Below, piece by piece: positions 39,688-48,450 of a DNA stretch of 64,000 nucleotides. Position 1 is the first letter of the stretch; each line of letters begins with the position of its first letter. The notes below the pieces were generated by a model. It did no database searches. It saw only the letters and a list, made by a program, of their open reading frames with translations, and was not told the origin of the DNA. This stretch comes from Halomarina ordinaria (lineage in GTDB: Archaea; Halobacteriota; Halobacteria; Halobacteriales; Haloarculaceae). The DNA is taken from NCBI RefSeq assembly GCF_030553305.1, contig NZ_JARRAH010000001.1, forward strand, positions 1,302,001-1,366,000. The letters are read 5' to 3'. A program made the translations under genes and the position numbers.

Positions 39688-41394
39688 CTAGAGGACGGTG
39701 CCGTGTTTCTTGTCAGGGAGGTCCTTCCGGACCGTTTCGTAGAAGTCGAACCTGTTAGTGACCTCTTTACGCAACGCGCTCGGTGGAATTATCTCGTCGA
39801 TGACCATCTCGCTCGCCATCCTGTGGACGTCGATGTCCTGTCGGTACTCCTCGCGGAGTTCGGCCTCGCGCCGGGCGCGTTCCTCGGGGTCGTCGATGGC
39901 GTTCAGTTTGTTCGCGTACACCGCGTTGATGGCTGCCTCCGGCCCCATGATACCGATCTCCCCGCTCGGGAGCGCGATGACGGACTCCGGGTCGTAGGCC
40001 GGCCCGCTCATGGCGTAGATGCCCGCACCGTACGCCTTCCGGACGACGACGCTCTGTTTCGGCACCGTCGCCGAGGAGGTGGCGTAGATCATCTTCTTGC
40101 CCTGTTCGAGGATGCCCTCCTTCTCGACCTGCGACCCCGCCATGAACCCCGGCGTGTCACAGAGATAGAGCAGTGGCACCTCGAAGGCGTCGCACTTCCA
40201 GATGAACTCGGCGGCCTTCTCGGCGGCGTCGGGGAAGATGGCGCCGGCGCGCTGGGCCGGCTGGTTGGCGACGATGCCCACCGGTCGGCCGTCGAGGCGG
40301 GCGAAGGCGGTGAGTATCTCCCCGCCGTAGTTCGGCTGGAGTTCGAGGACCGAGCCCTCGTCGACGACGTGCTCGAGGAACTCGCGCATGTCGTAGCCGC
40401 GGTTCGGTTCCGTCGGGACGACGCGGTCGATGCCCGTCGGCGAGCGGGCCGGGTCCCGCCCCTCCGTCCGGGGCGGTTTCTCGCCCGCCCGGTCGGGCAG
40501 GTAGCTCACGAGCTGTGCGACGAGGTCGCGGGCGTGCTCCTCGTCCTCGGCGACGAGGTCCGCGCTCCCCGAGTGGCGCGCGTGGACGTCCGGCCCGCCG
40601 AGGTCCGCCATCGAGATGTCCTCGCCCGTGACCATCTGGACCATCCGCGGGGAGGCGATGGCCATCGCGCTCATCCCCTCGACCATCACCGTGAAGTCGG
40701 CGAAGACGGGCGTGTAGGCCGCGCCCGCGATACACGGCCCGTAGAGGACGCATATCTGCGGGACGTAGCCCGAGAGCATCGAGTGGTTGTAGTAGTACTT
40801 CCCGATGCCCTCGCGGTTGGCGAAGAAACCCGTCTGCTGGTCGATGCGGCCGCCCGAGGAGTCCATCAGGTAGAGCACCGGCTTGCCCGTCTTGAGCGCG
40901 CGCTGTTGCATCCGGAGGAACTTCTCGACGCCCTTGGCGGCCATCGACCCCGCCTTCACGGTGAAGTCGTTGGCCATGAAGTGGACCTCGCGTCCCTCGA
41001 ACTCCGCGGCCCCCGTGAGCAGGCCGTCGGCGGGGATGCGGTCCTCGGCGTCGAACTCGGCGAACTTGCCGTCCTCGAACAGCAGGTCGCCGAACCAGAG
41101 GTCGAGGCGGTCGCGGACGAACAGCTTCCCCTGCTCGTCGAGTCGCTCCCTGTACTTCTCCGGCCCGCCCTGCTCGATGTCGGCTATCTCCTCGAGCAGG
41201 GCTATCTCGCGGTCGGTCGGGCCGATGTCGTCGAGGGGGCTCGCGTCCCCGACGCGGTTGCCCTCGTGAACGACGGCCGGTTCGTCCGCGCTCCCGATGT
41301 AGACGCGGACCTCCTCGACGGCGTGACGAGCGAGCGCGGCGGCGATTGCGGCGGCCTCGTCGTCGCTCGCACCCTCGTCGATGCGTACCTTCAT
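39688..41394 (-). CDS. Acyl-CoA carboxylase carboxyltransferase subunit (propionyl/acetyl-CoA type)
   Basis: A 568-residue subunit that moves a carboxyl group from biotin to an acyl-CoA. Residues about 95-330 are the N-terminal crotonase-like half (LLTGAAEFEGREVHFMANDF, VLYLMDSSGGRIDQQTG, YGPCIAGAAYTPVF) and 360-568 the C-terminal half (VVANQPAQRAGAIFPDAAEK, LYLCDTPGFMAGSQVEKEG). The first 65 residues (MKVRIDEGASDDEAAAIAAA) are an extension not seen in bacterial PccB. Propionyl-CoA is the likely substrate in a haloarchaeon; the biotin carboxylase subunit is not in the window. The track-like TTG two codons upstream is ignored in favour of the ATG at 41394. Confidence 0.93.
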   Translation of the reverse strand: MKVRIDEGASDDEAAAIAAALARHAVEEVRVYIGSADEPAVVHEGNRVGDASPLDDIGPTDREIALLEEIADIEQGGPEKYRERLDEQGKLFVRDRLDLWFGDLLFEDGKFAEFDAEDRIPADGLLTGAAEFEGREVHFMANDFTVKAGSMAAKGVEKFLRMQQRALKTGKPVLYLMDSSGGRIDQQTGFFANREGIGKYYYNHSMLSGYVPQICVLYGPCIAGAAYTPVFADFTVMVEGMSAMAIASPRMVQMVTGEDISMADLGGPDVHARHSGSADLVAEDEEHARDLVAQLVSYLPDRAGEKPPRTEGRDPARSPTGIDRVVPTEPNRGYDMREFLEHVVDEGSVLELQPNYGGEILTAFARLDGRPVGIVANQPAQRAGAIFPDAAEKAAEFIWKCDAFEVPLLYLCDTPGFMAGSQVEKEGILEQGKKMIYATSSATVPKQSVVVRKAYGAGIYAMSGPAYDPESVIALPSGEIGIMGPEAAINAVYANKLNAIDDPEERARREAELREEYRQDIDVHRMASEMVIDEIIPPSALRKEVTNRFDFYETVRKDLPDKKHGTVL

Positions 41395-41507
41395 GGGCAA
41401 GTGTTGCGTGGAGGGGGGTCAAAACCGTTATCGTCCGGGCGGCGCGATGCGAGACGCGCCGCCCGACGACGCCGCGACGGCCGGTCGAAGAGGGACCGGG
41501 GACGCCC

Positions 41508-42164
41508 TCAGACGAGCCCTGACAGTCGGCTGACGACGCCGAGGGCGACCGGAACCCCGACCACGATGGCGGCGTCCCGCCGGCTGAGCCCGTGGAAGTG
41601 CTGCATCGCGACCGTCCAGATGTAGCCGCTCCACAGCAGCATGAGCAGGCCGAAGACGGTCGCCGCGGTCAGTATCGGGTCGCTCTGGAGGGCCGCGAGC
41701 GCCTCGCCCGCGGCGGCCGACCCCTCCGGGAGGGTCTCGCCGGCGAAGACGGAGAAGTTCGCCGCCGCGCGCACCGCTATCCCGACGAGCGCGGGGACGT
41801 ACCCCCAGCCGACGCCGGCGAAGGTGTCGCTCAGGGACCCGGAGCCGTCGAACGCCACCCGCGCGAGGGCGTAGAAGGCGACGGCGTAGAGCGCCCACTG
41901 GACGTAGACGCCCAGGAACGCGCCGACGAGGCCGACGGTGCCGGCGGCCGCCGAGATGGCCGAGGCCGTCCCCTCGTCGACGGCTTCGCCGCTCTCCGCG
42001 ATGGCACCCGTCGCGAGCTGACTGGTGAGTTCCGAGGACGGGTAGGCGGCGACCACCGCGACGACGGCGACTAGCGTGACGATACCTGCAGGGAGGAGGA
42101 CCCCCGGGTCGTCGGCCCGTCGCCGGAGGGCCGAGTCGGGGTCCGTGACGATTTCGAGGACCAT
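41508..42164 (-). CDS. YIP1-family membrane protein
   Basis: A 218-residue polytopic protein with about five hydrophobic helices. It begins MVLEIVTDPDSALRRRADDP, the charged N-terminal segment common in haloarchaeal Yip1 proteins, and carries the FYALARVAFDGSGSLSDTFA and GWGYVPALVGI segments of that family. Role unknown in archaea. ATG at 42164 is preferred to the adjacent GTG at 42167. It follows the carboxyltransferase region on the same strand with no shared operon spacing (113 bases). Confidence 0.82.
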   Translation of the reverse strand: MVLEIVTDPDSALRRRADDPGVLLPAGIVTLVAVVAVVAAYPSSELTSQLATGAIAESGEAVDEGTASAISAAAGTVGLVGAFLGVYVQWALYAVAFYALARVAFDGSGSLSDTFAGVGWGYVPALVGIAVRAAANFSVFAGETLPEGSAAAGEALAALQSDPILTAATVFGLLMLLWSGYIWTVAMQHFHGLSRRDAAIVVGVPVALGVVSRLSGLV

Positions 42165-42294
42165 CACGTCGTCGTGAGCGGTACCCCTACATTAAACCAC
42201 ACGACCGTTGTGTCCGACGGACCACGGGACGTGCCGGGGGAGAGGGACTGACACGTCCGTCGCCTGTGACCGGCCACGGACCGCGACCGACGGT

Positions 42295-43149
42295 CTACGC
42301 CGACAGCGTCGCCTCGGCGCGCTCGATGAGCGAGCGGTTGCCGACGAAGACGGGCGTCCGCTCGTGGAGGTCCTCGGGCGGGGTCGCGAGCAGCGAGCGC
42401 TCGCCGTCGGTCGACGCCCCGCCGGCCGCCTCGACGATGGCCCCGATGGGGATACCCTCGAACTGGCGACGGAGTTTGCCGTTCGGGTGGGTGGTGAGCG
42501 CGGGGTAGGCGAAGACGCCGCCGTAGGTGAGCACCTGGTTCACGTCGCCGATCATCGCGCCGCCGTAGCGCAGTTTGAGCTCCTGCTCGACCTCGCTGGC
42601 GTAGTCGGCGAAGGCGTCGGTCCAGGCGGGGACGCGCCCGCCGAACCCGTACACCGTGGGTTCGTCGGGGAGCGAGCGGTCGGCCGTCCCGACGTGGCGC
42701 TCGCCCTCGTGGACGACCGACTCGGTGACGGTCCCCTCCCGGAGCGTGACCATCGTCGTCAGCGGGCCGTAGAGGACGTAGGCGGCCGCGACGAGCGACT
42801 CACCGCCCGCCGGGAGCGGGGCGTCGAAGACGCCGACGATGGTCCCCATCGCGTTGTTCGACTTCACGTTCGAGGAGCCGTCGAGGGGGTCGAGCGCGAC
42901 GTGGTAGTCGCCGTCCGCCCCCTCGACGACGTCCTCGCGCTCCTCGCTCGCGTAGGTCGCCACGCCGTCGAGGGCGAGCAGGCGCTCCTCGAACAGTTCG
43001 TCGGCGTAGACGTCGGCCGCCAGTTGCTGTTCGCCCGAGGGGTTCTCGCCCGCCTCGTAGCGTCGACGGCCGACGAGGCTCTCGCGTATCTCGGGGGCCG
43101 CACCGGCGACCGTCTCGAAGACGGCCTCGACGACGTCCGCCCCGCTCAT
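42295..43149 (-). CDS. fbp: Fructose-1,6-bisphosphatase, class I
   Basis: A 284-residue phosphatase that removes the 1-phosphate of fructose-1,6-bisphosphate, the committed step of gluconeogenesis. The metal motif ALDPLDGSSNVKSNNAMG, the acidic EEREDVVEG loop, and the C-terminal FEGIPIGAIVEAAGGASTDG match FBPase. The allosteric AMP site of animal enzymes is not expected. Its ATG lies inside the aldolase stop (ATGA overlap), so the two are translationally coupled and carried on one message driven by the promoter at 43957-43967. Confidence 0.93.
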   Translation of the reverse strand: MSGADVVEAVFETVAGAAPEIRESLVGRRRYEAGENPSGEQQLAADVYADELFEERLLALDGVATYASEEREDVVEGADGDYHVALDPLDGSSNVKSNNAMGTIVGVFDAPLPAGGESLVAAAYVLYGPLTTMVTLREGTVTESVVHEGERHVGTADRSLPDEPTVYGFGGRVPAWTDAFADYASEVEQELKLRYGGAMIGDVNQVLTYGGVFAYPALTTHPNGKLRRQFEGIPIGAIVEAAGGASTDGERSLLATPPEDLHERTPVFVGNRSLIERAEATLSA

Positions 43150-43934
43150 TCGTCGAGGGCGGCGTCGACGGACGCGCCCTCGAAGATGACCTGTTCGAGC
43201 GCGTCGAGGATGTACGTCGGGTCCTCGCGCTGCCAGACGTTCCGGCCGACGGCGAGGCCCCTCCCGCCGGCGTCCATCGCGGCCTTCACGGACTGGAGGA
43301 ACTCGCGGTCCGTGGTCTTCGACCCCCCGGACATGACCACCTTCGTCTTGCCGGCCATCCGGACGGCGTGTTCCATCGCCTCCTTCGAGCCGGGGTACTT
43401 CACCTTCGCCACGTCCGCGCCGAGTTCGAGCGCGAGGCGGGCGGCGTAGGCGATGGTCGTCTCGTCGGTGTCGTTCTTCAACCCCTGACCGCGGGGGTAC
43501 GACCACATGACGACCGGGAGTTCGTACTCGCGGGCCTGTTCCTGGAGCGCGCGGAACTCCTCGGCCATCTCGATTTCGTAGTTCGACCCGCCGTAGAGGG
43601 TGAAGCCGACGGAGTCCGCGCCGACGTCGTAGGCGTACTCGACCGAGCAGTTGAGCGCGGTGTCGGGTTCGCCCATCCAGAGGTTCGACGTCCCGTTGAG
43701 CTTCAGCAGGAGGTCGACGCTGTCCTCGTAGGAGGGGTAGTACGCCTCGGCGAGACCCTTCTGCACCGCGATGGAGGTGACCGCGGGGTGCGTCGCCGCC
43801 TCGAACGTGCGCTCGGGGTTGGCGCTCTCGGGCAGGCCGGTGAAGTCGGCCGGACCGTGTTCGAGGCCGTGGTCGTACGCGAGGATGAGCACCTTACCGT
43901 CGCGGACGAGAGGACTGTCGTCGATGGGTATCAT
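43146..43934 (-). CDS. Class I fructose-bisphosphate aldolase, archaeal type
   Basis: A 262-residue DhnA-type aldolase that joins dihydroxyacetone phosphate and glyceraldehyde 3-phosphate. The start LAYDHGLEHGPADFTG, the Schiff-base region GADVAKVKYPGS (Lys177 or Lys179) and VVMSGGSKTTDREFLQSVKA with the phosphate-binding GLAVGRNVWQR are typical. A closely related family makes a transaldolase-like product for aromatic amino acids, but the FBPase partner argues for gluconeogenesis. First gene of the pair. Confidence 0.92.
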   Translation of the reverse strand: MIPIDDSPLVRDGKVLILAYDHGLEHGPADFTGLPESANPERTFEAATHPAVTSIAVQKGLAEAYYPSYEDSVDLLLKLNGTSNLWMGEPDTALNCSVEYAYDVGADSVGFTLYGGSNYEIEMAEEFRALQEQAREYELPVVMWSYPRGQGLKNDTDETTIAYAARLALELGADVAKVKYPGSKEAMEHAVRMAGKTKVVMSGGSKTTDREFLQSVKAAMDAGGRGLAVGRNVWQREDPTYILDALEQVIFEGASVDAALDE

Positions 43935-43943
43935 ACGGGCGGG

Positions 43944-43979
43944 TGTTCGGCAACGGGGTATAATACTGTTGGTGCAACG
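43944..43979. promoter_or_regulatory. Paired dyads around the aldolase TATA box
   Basis: TGTTCGGCAACG (43944-43955) and TGTTGGTGCAACG (43967-43979) are near-identical direct copies, each itself a dyad (GTT-N4-AAC and GTTG-N3-CAAC), bracketing the palindromic TATA box. The downstream one overlaps the expected transcription start and the upstream one lies where a TFB-contact or activator site would be. Confidence 0.5.
43957..43967 (-). promoter_or_regulatory. TATA box of the aldolase-FBPase operon
   Basis: GTATAATAC (43958-43966), read the same on both strands, centred 28 bases before the ATG at 43934. It is the clearest TATA box in the window. Confidence 0.65.
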
Positions 43980-44156
43980 CCGCGAGCGTGCCCACGAGTC
44001 GCATCGGACAGATTGATACGTCCCAGGCGCGAGCAGTCACGACAGCAAGGGAATGACAGGGCCAGGACAGTACACCGTGCGCGGGGGACGAAGCGGGGCG
44101 AGCGAGGCCGCGACGCGCCCGAACGGCCGTCCCGACGTCGACGCGGGGGCGAGCGC

Positions 44157-44807
44157 GTGAGCTACGAGGCGGTCGTCTTCGACAACGACGGCGTGCTCGT
44201 CGAGCTGCCGAGTCGCGACGCCTTCCGGCGGGCCGCCGAGCGCACGTTCAAGCGTTTCGGCCTCCGCCGACCGACCCGCGACGACGTGCGCGCGCTCGTC
44301 GCCGGCAACCCCGAGCGCATCCGCGAACTCTGTCGGACCTACCGCATCGACGCGCTGGAGTTCTGTTACGAGGCGGCCGCCAACGCCGTCCGCGAGCAGA
44401 AGCGCGAACTCGAAGCCGGCGTTCGACGCCTCTACGACGACGTTCACGCCGTCTGGACGCTCGACGTGCCGTTCGGCCTCGTGAGCAACAACCAGCACGA
44501 GGCGGTCGCGGCCGTCCTCCGCTTCTTCGGCCTCGAGGACCGGTTCGACGCCGTCTACGGCTGTCCGTTCACGCCCACCGGCCTCGGCCGGATGAAGCCG
44601 GACCCCTACTACCTCGACCGGGCGCTCGCGGACCTCGAGACGCGCGACGCGCTCTACGTCGGCGACAGCGCGTGCGACGTCGAGGCCGCCGCCAACGCCG
44701 GTATCGACTCGGCGCTCCTGACACGCGAGGGGAGCGTCGACCCCGCCGTCGAACCGACCCACGAGATACCGAACCTCGGCGCGCTCCCCGGACTCGTCCG
44801 CGCCTAG
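44157..44807 (+). CDS. HAD-family hydrolase
   Basis: A 216-residue phosphatase-type HAD protein. Motif I DNDGVLVELPS with the two catalytic Asp, motif II VSNNQHEAV, motif III Lys in GRMKPDPYYLDRAL and motif IV VGDSACDVEAA are complete; a helical cap follows motif I. The substrate is unknown; haloarchaeal relatives resemble phosphoglycolate phosphatase. A GTG start at 44157 is chosen because it directly precedes SYEAVVFDND; the frame is open upstream but Arg/Gly-rich there. Confidence 0.9.
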   Translation: MSYEAVVFDNDGVLVELPSRDAFRRAAERTFKRFGLRRPTRDDVRALVAGNPERIRELCRTYRIDALEFCYEAAANAVREQKRELEAGVRRLYDDVHAVWTLDVPFGLVSNNQHEAVAAVLRFFGLEDRFDAVYGCPFTPTGLGRMKPDPYYLDRALADLETRDALYVGDSACDVEAAANAGIDSALLTREGSVDPAVEPTHEIPNLGALPGLVRA

Positions 44808-44824
44808 CCGGGCGGAGCCGGCAC

Positions 44825-44831
44825 GTTTTAC
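44825..44831 (+). promoter_or_regulatory. TATA-like box of the 3-hydroxyacyl-CoA dehydrogenase gene
   Basis: GTTTTAC centred about 28 bases before the ATG at 44856, within the 48-base gap after the HAD gene. Confidence 0.5.
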
Positions 44832-44855
44832 TCGCCGGCCGCGTCCACTCCCCCT

Positions 44856-45716
44856 ATGCGTGGTTTCGACTCGATAGAGCGTATCGGCGTCGTCGGCGCG
44901 GGCACCATGGGCGGCGGCATCGCACAGGTCTGCGCCCAGCAGGGCTACGACGTGGTCGTCAGGGACATCGAGCAGGAGTACCTCGACCGTGGCTTCTCGA
45001 ACATCGAGGACTCGCTCGACCGACTGGTGAACTCGGAGAGACTGACCCGCGAGGCGGCCGACGCGGCCCGCGAGCGCCTGACCGGGACGACCGACCTCGC
45101 GGACCTCGTGGACTGCGACCTCGTCGTCGAGGCGGCCCTGGAGGACATGGCGGTCAAGCAGGACGTCTTCGCGGACCTGGACGACGTGGTCGACGAGGAC
45201 GTCGTGCTCGCCACGAACACCTCGACGCTCTCCATCACGACCATCGCGAGCGCGACCGACCGGCCCGAGGGGGTGGTCGGCCTCCACTTCATGAACCCCG
45301 TCCCCGTCATGAAGGGCGTCGAGGTGGTCGTCGGCGAGCGCACCGCGGCGGAGGCCGTCTCGCTCGCCCACGAGTTCGCCGAGGCGCTCGGCAAGGAGAC
45401 CTGGGAGAGCGACGACAAGCCCGGCTTCGTCTCGAACCGCATCCTCATGCCGTGGATAAACGAGGGCGTCCGGGCGTTCGACGAGGGCGTCGCCACGAAG
45501 GAGGACATCGACCGCGGGATGAGACTCGGGACGAACGTCCCGATGGGACCGCTCGAACTCGCCGACCACATCGGCCTCGACATCTGTCTCGACGCCACAC
45601 AGACGCTCCACGAGGAACTCGGCGACCGCTACAAACCGGCGTACCTCCTCGCGCGGAAGGTCGACGCCGGCGACCTCGGCAAGAAGACCGGACGCGGCTT
45701 CTACGACTACGAGTAG
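44856..45716 (+). CDS. 3-hydroxyacyl-CoA dehydrogenase
   Basis: A 286-residue NAD-dependent enzyme that oxidises 3-hydroxyacyl-CoA to 3-ketoacyl-CoA in beta-oxidation or reverses it in PHA metabolism. The nucleotide loop IGVVGAGTMGGGIAQVCAQQ, the TNTSTLSIT catalytic Ser, His in GLHFMNPVPVMKGVEVV and the C-terminal dimerisation domain (NEGVRAFDEGVATKEDID, MGPLELADHIGLD) are visible. The product can join the thiolase encoded at 48451. Length agrees with the short, single-domain archaeal form. Confidence 0.95.
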   Translation: MRGFDSIERIGVVGAGTMGGGIAQVCAQQGYDVVVRDIEQEYLDRGFSNIEDSLDRLVNSERLTREAADAARERLTGTTDLADLVDCDLVVEAALEDMAVKQDVFADLDDVVDEDVVLATNTSTLSITTIASATDRPEGVVGLHFMNPVPVMKGVEVVVGERTAAEAVSLAHEFAEALGKETWESDDKPGFVSNRILMPWINEGVRAFDEGVATKEDIDRGMRLGTNVPMGPLELADHIGLDICLDATQTLHEELGDRYKPAYLLARKVDAGDLGKKTGRGFYDYE

Positions 45717-45773
45717 GGCGGGCCGGCACGGGCGTGCCGGTAGCTTTTCGGTCGCCAGGGACAGAACAGTAGT

Positions 45774-45977
45774 ATGGGACTCAGTAAACTGCTGGCGTCG
45801 AAGTCGTCGCGGCGACTGAGCGCGCTGTCGATGCTCGTTCAGGCGGCACGGGCGCTGTACCGGGGGAACAGGCGCGTCGGGGCGCTGCTGCTCGGGGCCG
45901 CGGTGCTCTCGTACCGCTGGAGCGTCGTCGGCCTCGTGGCCGAACTGGGCATCCGACTGTACCAGCGTTCGCGGTAG
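45774..45977 (+). CDS. Small basic hypothetical protein
   Basis: A 67-residue protein, unusually basic for a halophile, with two weak hydrophobic segments (about 15-28 and 36-56) separated by RALYRGNRRVG. It may be a peripheral membrane protein. A GCTTTTCGG patch lies about 30 bases upstream. No homologue is recognised. Confidence 0.65.
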   Translation: MGLSKLLASKSSRRLSALSMLVQAARALYRGNRRVGALLLGAAVLSYRWSVVGLVAELGIRLYQRSR

Positions 45978-46093
45978 TCACGTCGACCGCCGTCGTCTTT
46001 TCCGACCACCCACTCCGGGAGCGACGCGGCCTCGCGGCGGGGCGTCGGGCGAGGAAGGGAAAAGTACAGGATTGACCACCCGCAACCCACTCC

Positions 46094-47236
46094 ATGGACT
46101 TCAGTCTCTCCGCGGAGCAGAAGCAAATCCGCGACATGGTCGCCGAGTTCGTCGACGAGGAGGTCAAACCCGTCGCGGCGGACATCGACCACGACGACGA
46201 GTTCCCCGCCGACCTCGTCTCCGAGATGGGCGACCTCGGCCTGATGGGGATGCCCTTCCCCGAGGAGTACGGCGGGGCGGGGCTGGACTACCACTCCTAC
46301 GCCATCGGGCTGGAGGAGATATCGCGTGGCTCCGGCGGCCTCGGCACCATCGTCGCCGCACACATCTCGCTCGCGGGCAACATGATATACGCGTTCGGTG
46401 ACGACGCCCAGAAGGAGGAGTACCTCACGCCGCTGGCGCAGGGCGACGACATCGGCGCGTTCGCGCTCTCGGAGCCGCAGGCGGGCAGCGACGTCCCCGC
46501 GATGGAGACGACGGCGGAGAAGGACGGCGACGGCTACGTCGTCGACGGCGGGAAACTGTGGATATCGAACGGCTCGGTCGCCGACACCGTGACCCTGTTC
46601 GCGAAGACCGACCCCGACGCGGGTAACAAGGGCATCTCCTCGTTCGTCGTCCGCCCCGAGGAGGACGACGGCTTCATCGTCGAGGGGACGGAGGACAAAC
46701 TCGGCGACAAGGGCTGTCCCACCGCCGAACTCCGCTTCGACGGCATGTACCTCCCCGAGGACCGCCTGCTCGGCGAGGAGGGCGACGGGTTCGTCCACGC
46801 GCTGAAGACGCTCAACGGCGGGCGCATCACCATCGCCGCTCGCTCCGTCGGCATCGCGCAGGCCGCCCTCGACGAGGCGCTGCGCTACAGCCAGGAGCGC
46901 GAGCAGTTCGACCAGCCCATCTCCGGGTTCCAGGCCATCCAGCACAAACTCGCCGACATGGACACGAAGACCAGCGCCGCCCGCCTGCTCATGCACCAGG
47001 CCGCCGACCTGAAGATACGCGGCGAGTCGTTCGTCAAGGAGGCCGCACAGGCGAAGCTCTACGCCTCGGAGGTGAGCCGCGAGGTGGCCAACGAGGGCAT
47101 CCAGATCCACGGCGGCTACGGCTACACCAAGGACTTCCCCGCCGAGCGCTTCTACCGCGACGCGAAGCTCAACGAGATATACGAGGGCACGAGCGAGGTG
47201 CTGCGCAACACCATCGCCGCGCAACTCCTCGACTGA
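46094..47236 (+). CDS. Acyl-CoA dehydrogenase
   Basis: A 380-residue FAD enzyme of the same family as the gene at 764-1906, with which it shares length and domain order but only moderate identity by eye. The flavin-contact segment is FALSEPQAGSDVPAMETTAE and the second is WISNGSVADTVTLF; the C-terminal helical domain contains REQFDQPISGFQAIQHKLAD, and the catalytic base is probably Glu364 in EIYEGTSEVLR. Likely a short-chain or branched-chain acyl-CoA oxidising isozyme. It lies near other beta-oxidation genes (44856, 48451). Confidence 0.95.
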   Translation: MDFSLSAEQKQIRDMVAEFVDEEVKPVAADIDHDDEFPADLVSEMGDLGLMGMPFPEEYGGAGLDYHSYAIGLEEISRGSGGLGTIVAAHISLAGNMIYAFGDDAQKEEYLTPLAQGDDIGAFALSEPQAGSDVPAMETTAEKDGDGYVVDGGKLWISNGSVADTVTLFAKTDPDAGNKGISSFVVRPEEDDGFIVEGTEDKLGDKGCPTAELRFDGMYLPEDRLLGEEGDGFVHALKTLNGGRITIAARSVGIAQAALDEALRYSQEREQFDQPISGFQAIQHKLADMDTKTSAARLLMHQAADLKIRGESFVKEAAQAKLYASEVSREVANEGIQIHGGYGYTKDFPAERFYRDAKLNEIYEGTSEVLRNTIAAQLLD

Positions 47237-47309
47237 GTCGTCGAGTTTCACTTTCGCTCCGCCCTAGGCTCGCGTACACGTCCGTGCGTCCCCTCCCTTC
47301 GCGTGCGCC

Positions 47310-47714
47310 ATGATAACGGCAGTGACGCACGCGACCCTCCTCGTCGACGACCCCGACGAGGCGCTCGCGTTCTACACCGAGGTGCTCGGCTTCGAGAAAC
47401 ACACCGACGTCGAGAGCGAGGAGGGGCGGTGGCTGACCGTCGCACTTCCCGACGACGAACTCCAGCTCGTGCTCATGCCCCGCGACGGTGAGCGCCCGAA
47501 GCGCGACGACGTGGCGTTCGTCCTCGCCACCGACGACTGTCGCGCGGAGCACGACCGGCTGCGCGCGGCCGACGTCGCGTTCAGCCGCGACCCGACGGTC
47601 CACCCCTACGGCGTCGAGGCGGGGTTCAAGGACCCGGACGGCAACCAGTTGAGCCTCCTCGAACCCGCCGAGACGGTGGGGCCGACGGAGACGGCAGGGA
47701 CGACCGGGGAGTGA
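47310..47714 (+). CDS. VOC-superfamily (glyoxalase-like) protein
   Basis: A 134-residue protein with two paired beta-alpha-beta-beta-beta units. The first starts THATLLVDDPDEALAFYTEV with metal His8; the second ends VEAGFKDPDGNQLSLLEPAE with a Glu that could complete the site. The family includes glyoxalases, dioxygenases and resistance proteins; the substrate here is unknown. The last 15 residues are a Thr/Gly/Glu extension not shared by the core. It converges with the winged-helix gene at 47718. Confidence 0.88.
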   Translation: MITAVTHATLLVDDPDEALAFYTEVLGFEKHTDVESEEGRWLTVALPDDELQLVLMPRDGERPKRDDVAFVLATDDCRAEHDRLRAADVAFSRDPTVHPYGVEAGFKDPDGNQLSLLEPAETVGPTETAGTTGE

Positions 47715-47717
47715 GGC

Positions 47718-47993
47718 TCACCCCTCGACCTGTTCACGGAGCCACGCGCAGTGCTCGCGGACGGCGCGCTCGCCGCGCTCGGTGAGGGCGTAGACGTCGT
47801 CGAGGCCGTCGACGCGCCGCTCGACGTGACCAGCCCGCTCCAGCGCCGCGAGGCGGTCGTAGAACCGCCGCGAGTCGAGGCGGGCGTCGTACCGTCGTTC
47901 GAGCGTGCGCTTCAGCGTCGGCCCGCGTGTCTCGCCGGCGGCGTAGAGCGCTGCGCACATGTCCCGGCGCGTCCCGCTCTCGTGCCACTTCAT
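47718..47993 (-). CDS. PadR-like winged-helix protein
   Basis: A 91-residue protein. The core reads RDMCAALYAAGETRGPTLKR, TLERRYDARLDSRRFYDRLA, ALERAGHVERRVDGLDDVYA and LTERGERAVREHCAWL: helix, recognition helix, wing and long C-terminal helix, as in PadR/MarR-type regulators. The target is unknown. ATG at 47993 preferred because the N-terminal 50 residues of the longer frame are Ser/Arg-rich and overlap the promoter of the gene at 48085. Confidence 0.78.
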   Translation of the reverse strand: MKWHESGTRRDMCAALYAAGETRGPTLKRTLERRYDARLDSRRFYDRLAALERAGHVERRVDGLDDVYALTERGERAVREHCAWLREQVEG

Positions 47994-48084
47994 GGGCGAG
48001 AGGAGCAGCCGGAGTGCCACGTGGGTTGCGCTTTCGCTCGGCCGAGACCGGAACCTACGAGCGGCGCGCCTCCGTACGTCGCCC

Positions 48085-48384
48085 ATGGGCGACCCCACGA
48101 CCGGAACGGAGGCCGACGAGACCGTCGAGGCGGACGGCGTCACCGCCCGGTACTACCTGACGGAGGCGGAGCGCGTGCTGACCTTCGAGCGCGAGGGTGC
48201 GACGGCCGCCGTGGCGCAGAACGTCGACGGCTACGCGATGCTGAAGGTGCGACCGACGCCCGACGGCGACGAACTGGAGCGCTACTACGGCTTCGACATG
48301 GCGCTCGACCACGCCGCCGAACTGCTCGGCGTCGGCGTGAACGACCTCCCCGTCCCCGAGTCGGCGCGCGACATGGGGATGTAG
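48085..48384 (+). CDS. Conserved haloarchaeal hypothetical protein
   Basis: A 99-residue acidic protein of unknown function. The sequence ARYYLTEAERVLTFEREG, then VAQNVDGYAMLKVRPTPDGD, ELERYYGFDMALDHAAELLG and VPESARDMGM reads as a small alpha/beta domain. It is recurrent in haloarchaeal genomes by my recollection, without assigned role. No motif for catalysis or metal binding is visible. Start follows the divergent promoter region shared with the winged-helix gene. Confidence 0.75.
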   Translation: MGDPTTGTEADETVEADGVTARYYLTEAERVLTFEREGATAAVAQNVDGYAMLKVRPTPDGDELERYYGFDMALDHAAELLGVGVNDLPVPESARDMGM

Positions 48385-48450
48385 CGGCGGTCTGGCGCGA
48401 TATCCACCGAGTGCGGCAGAACTTTACACGGGAGTACTGTACGGTATGCA

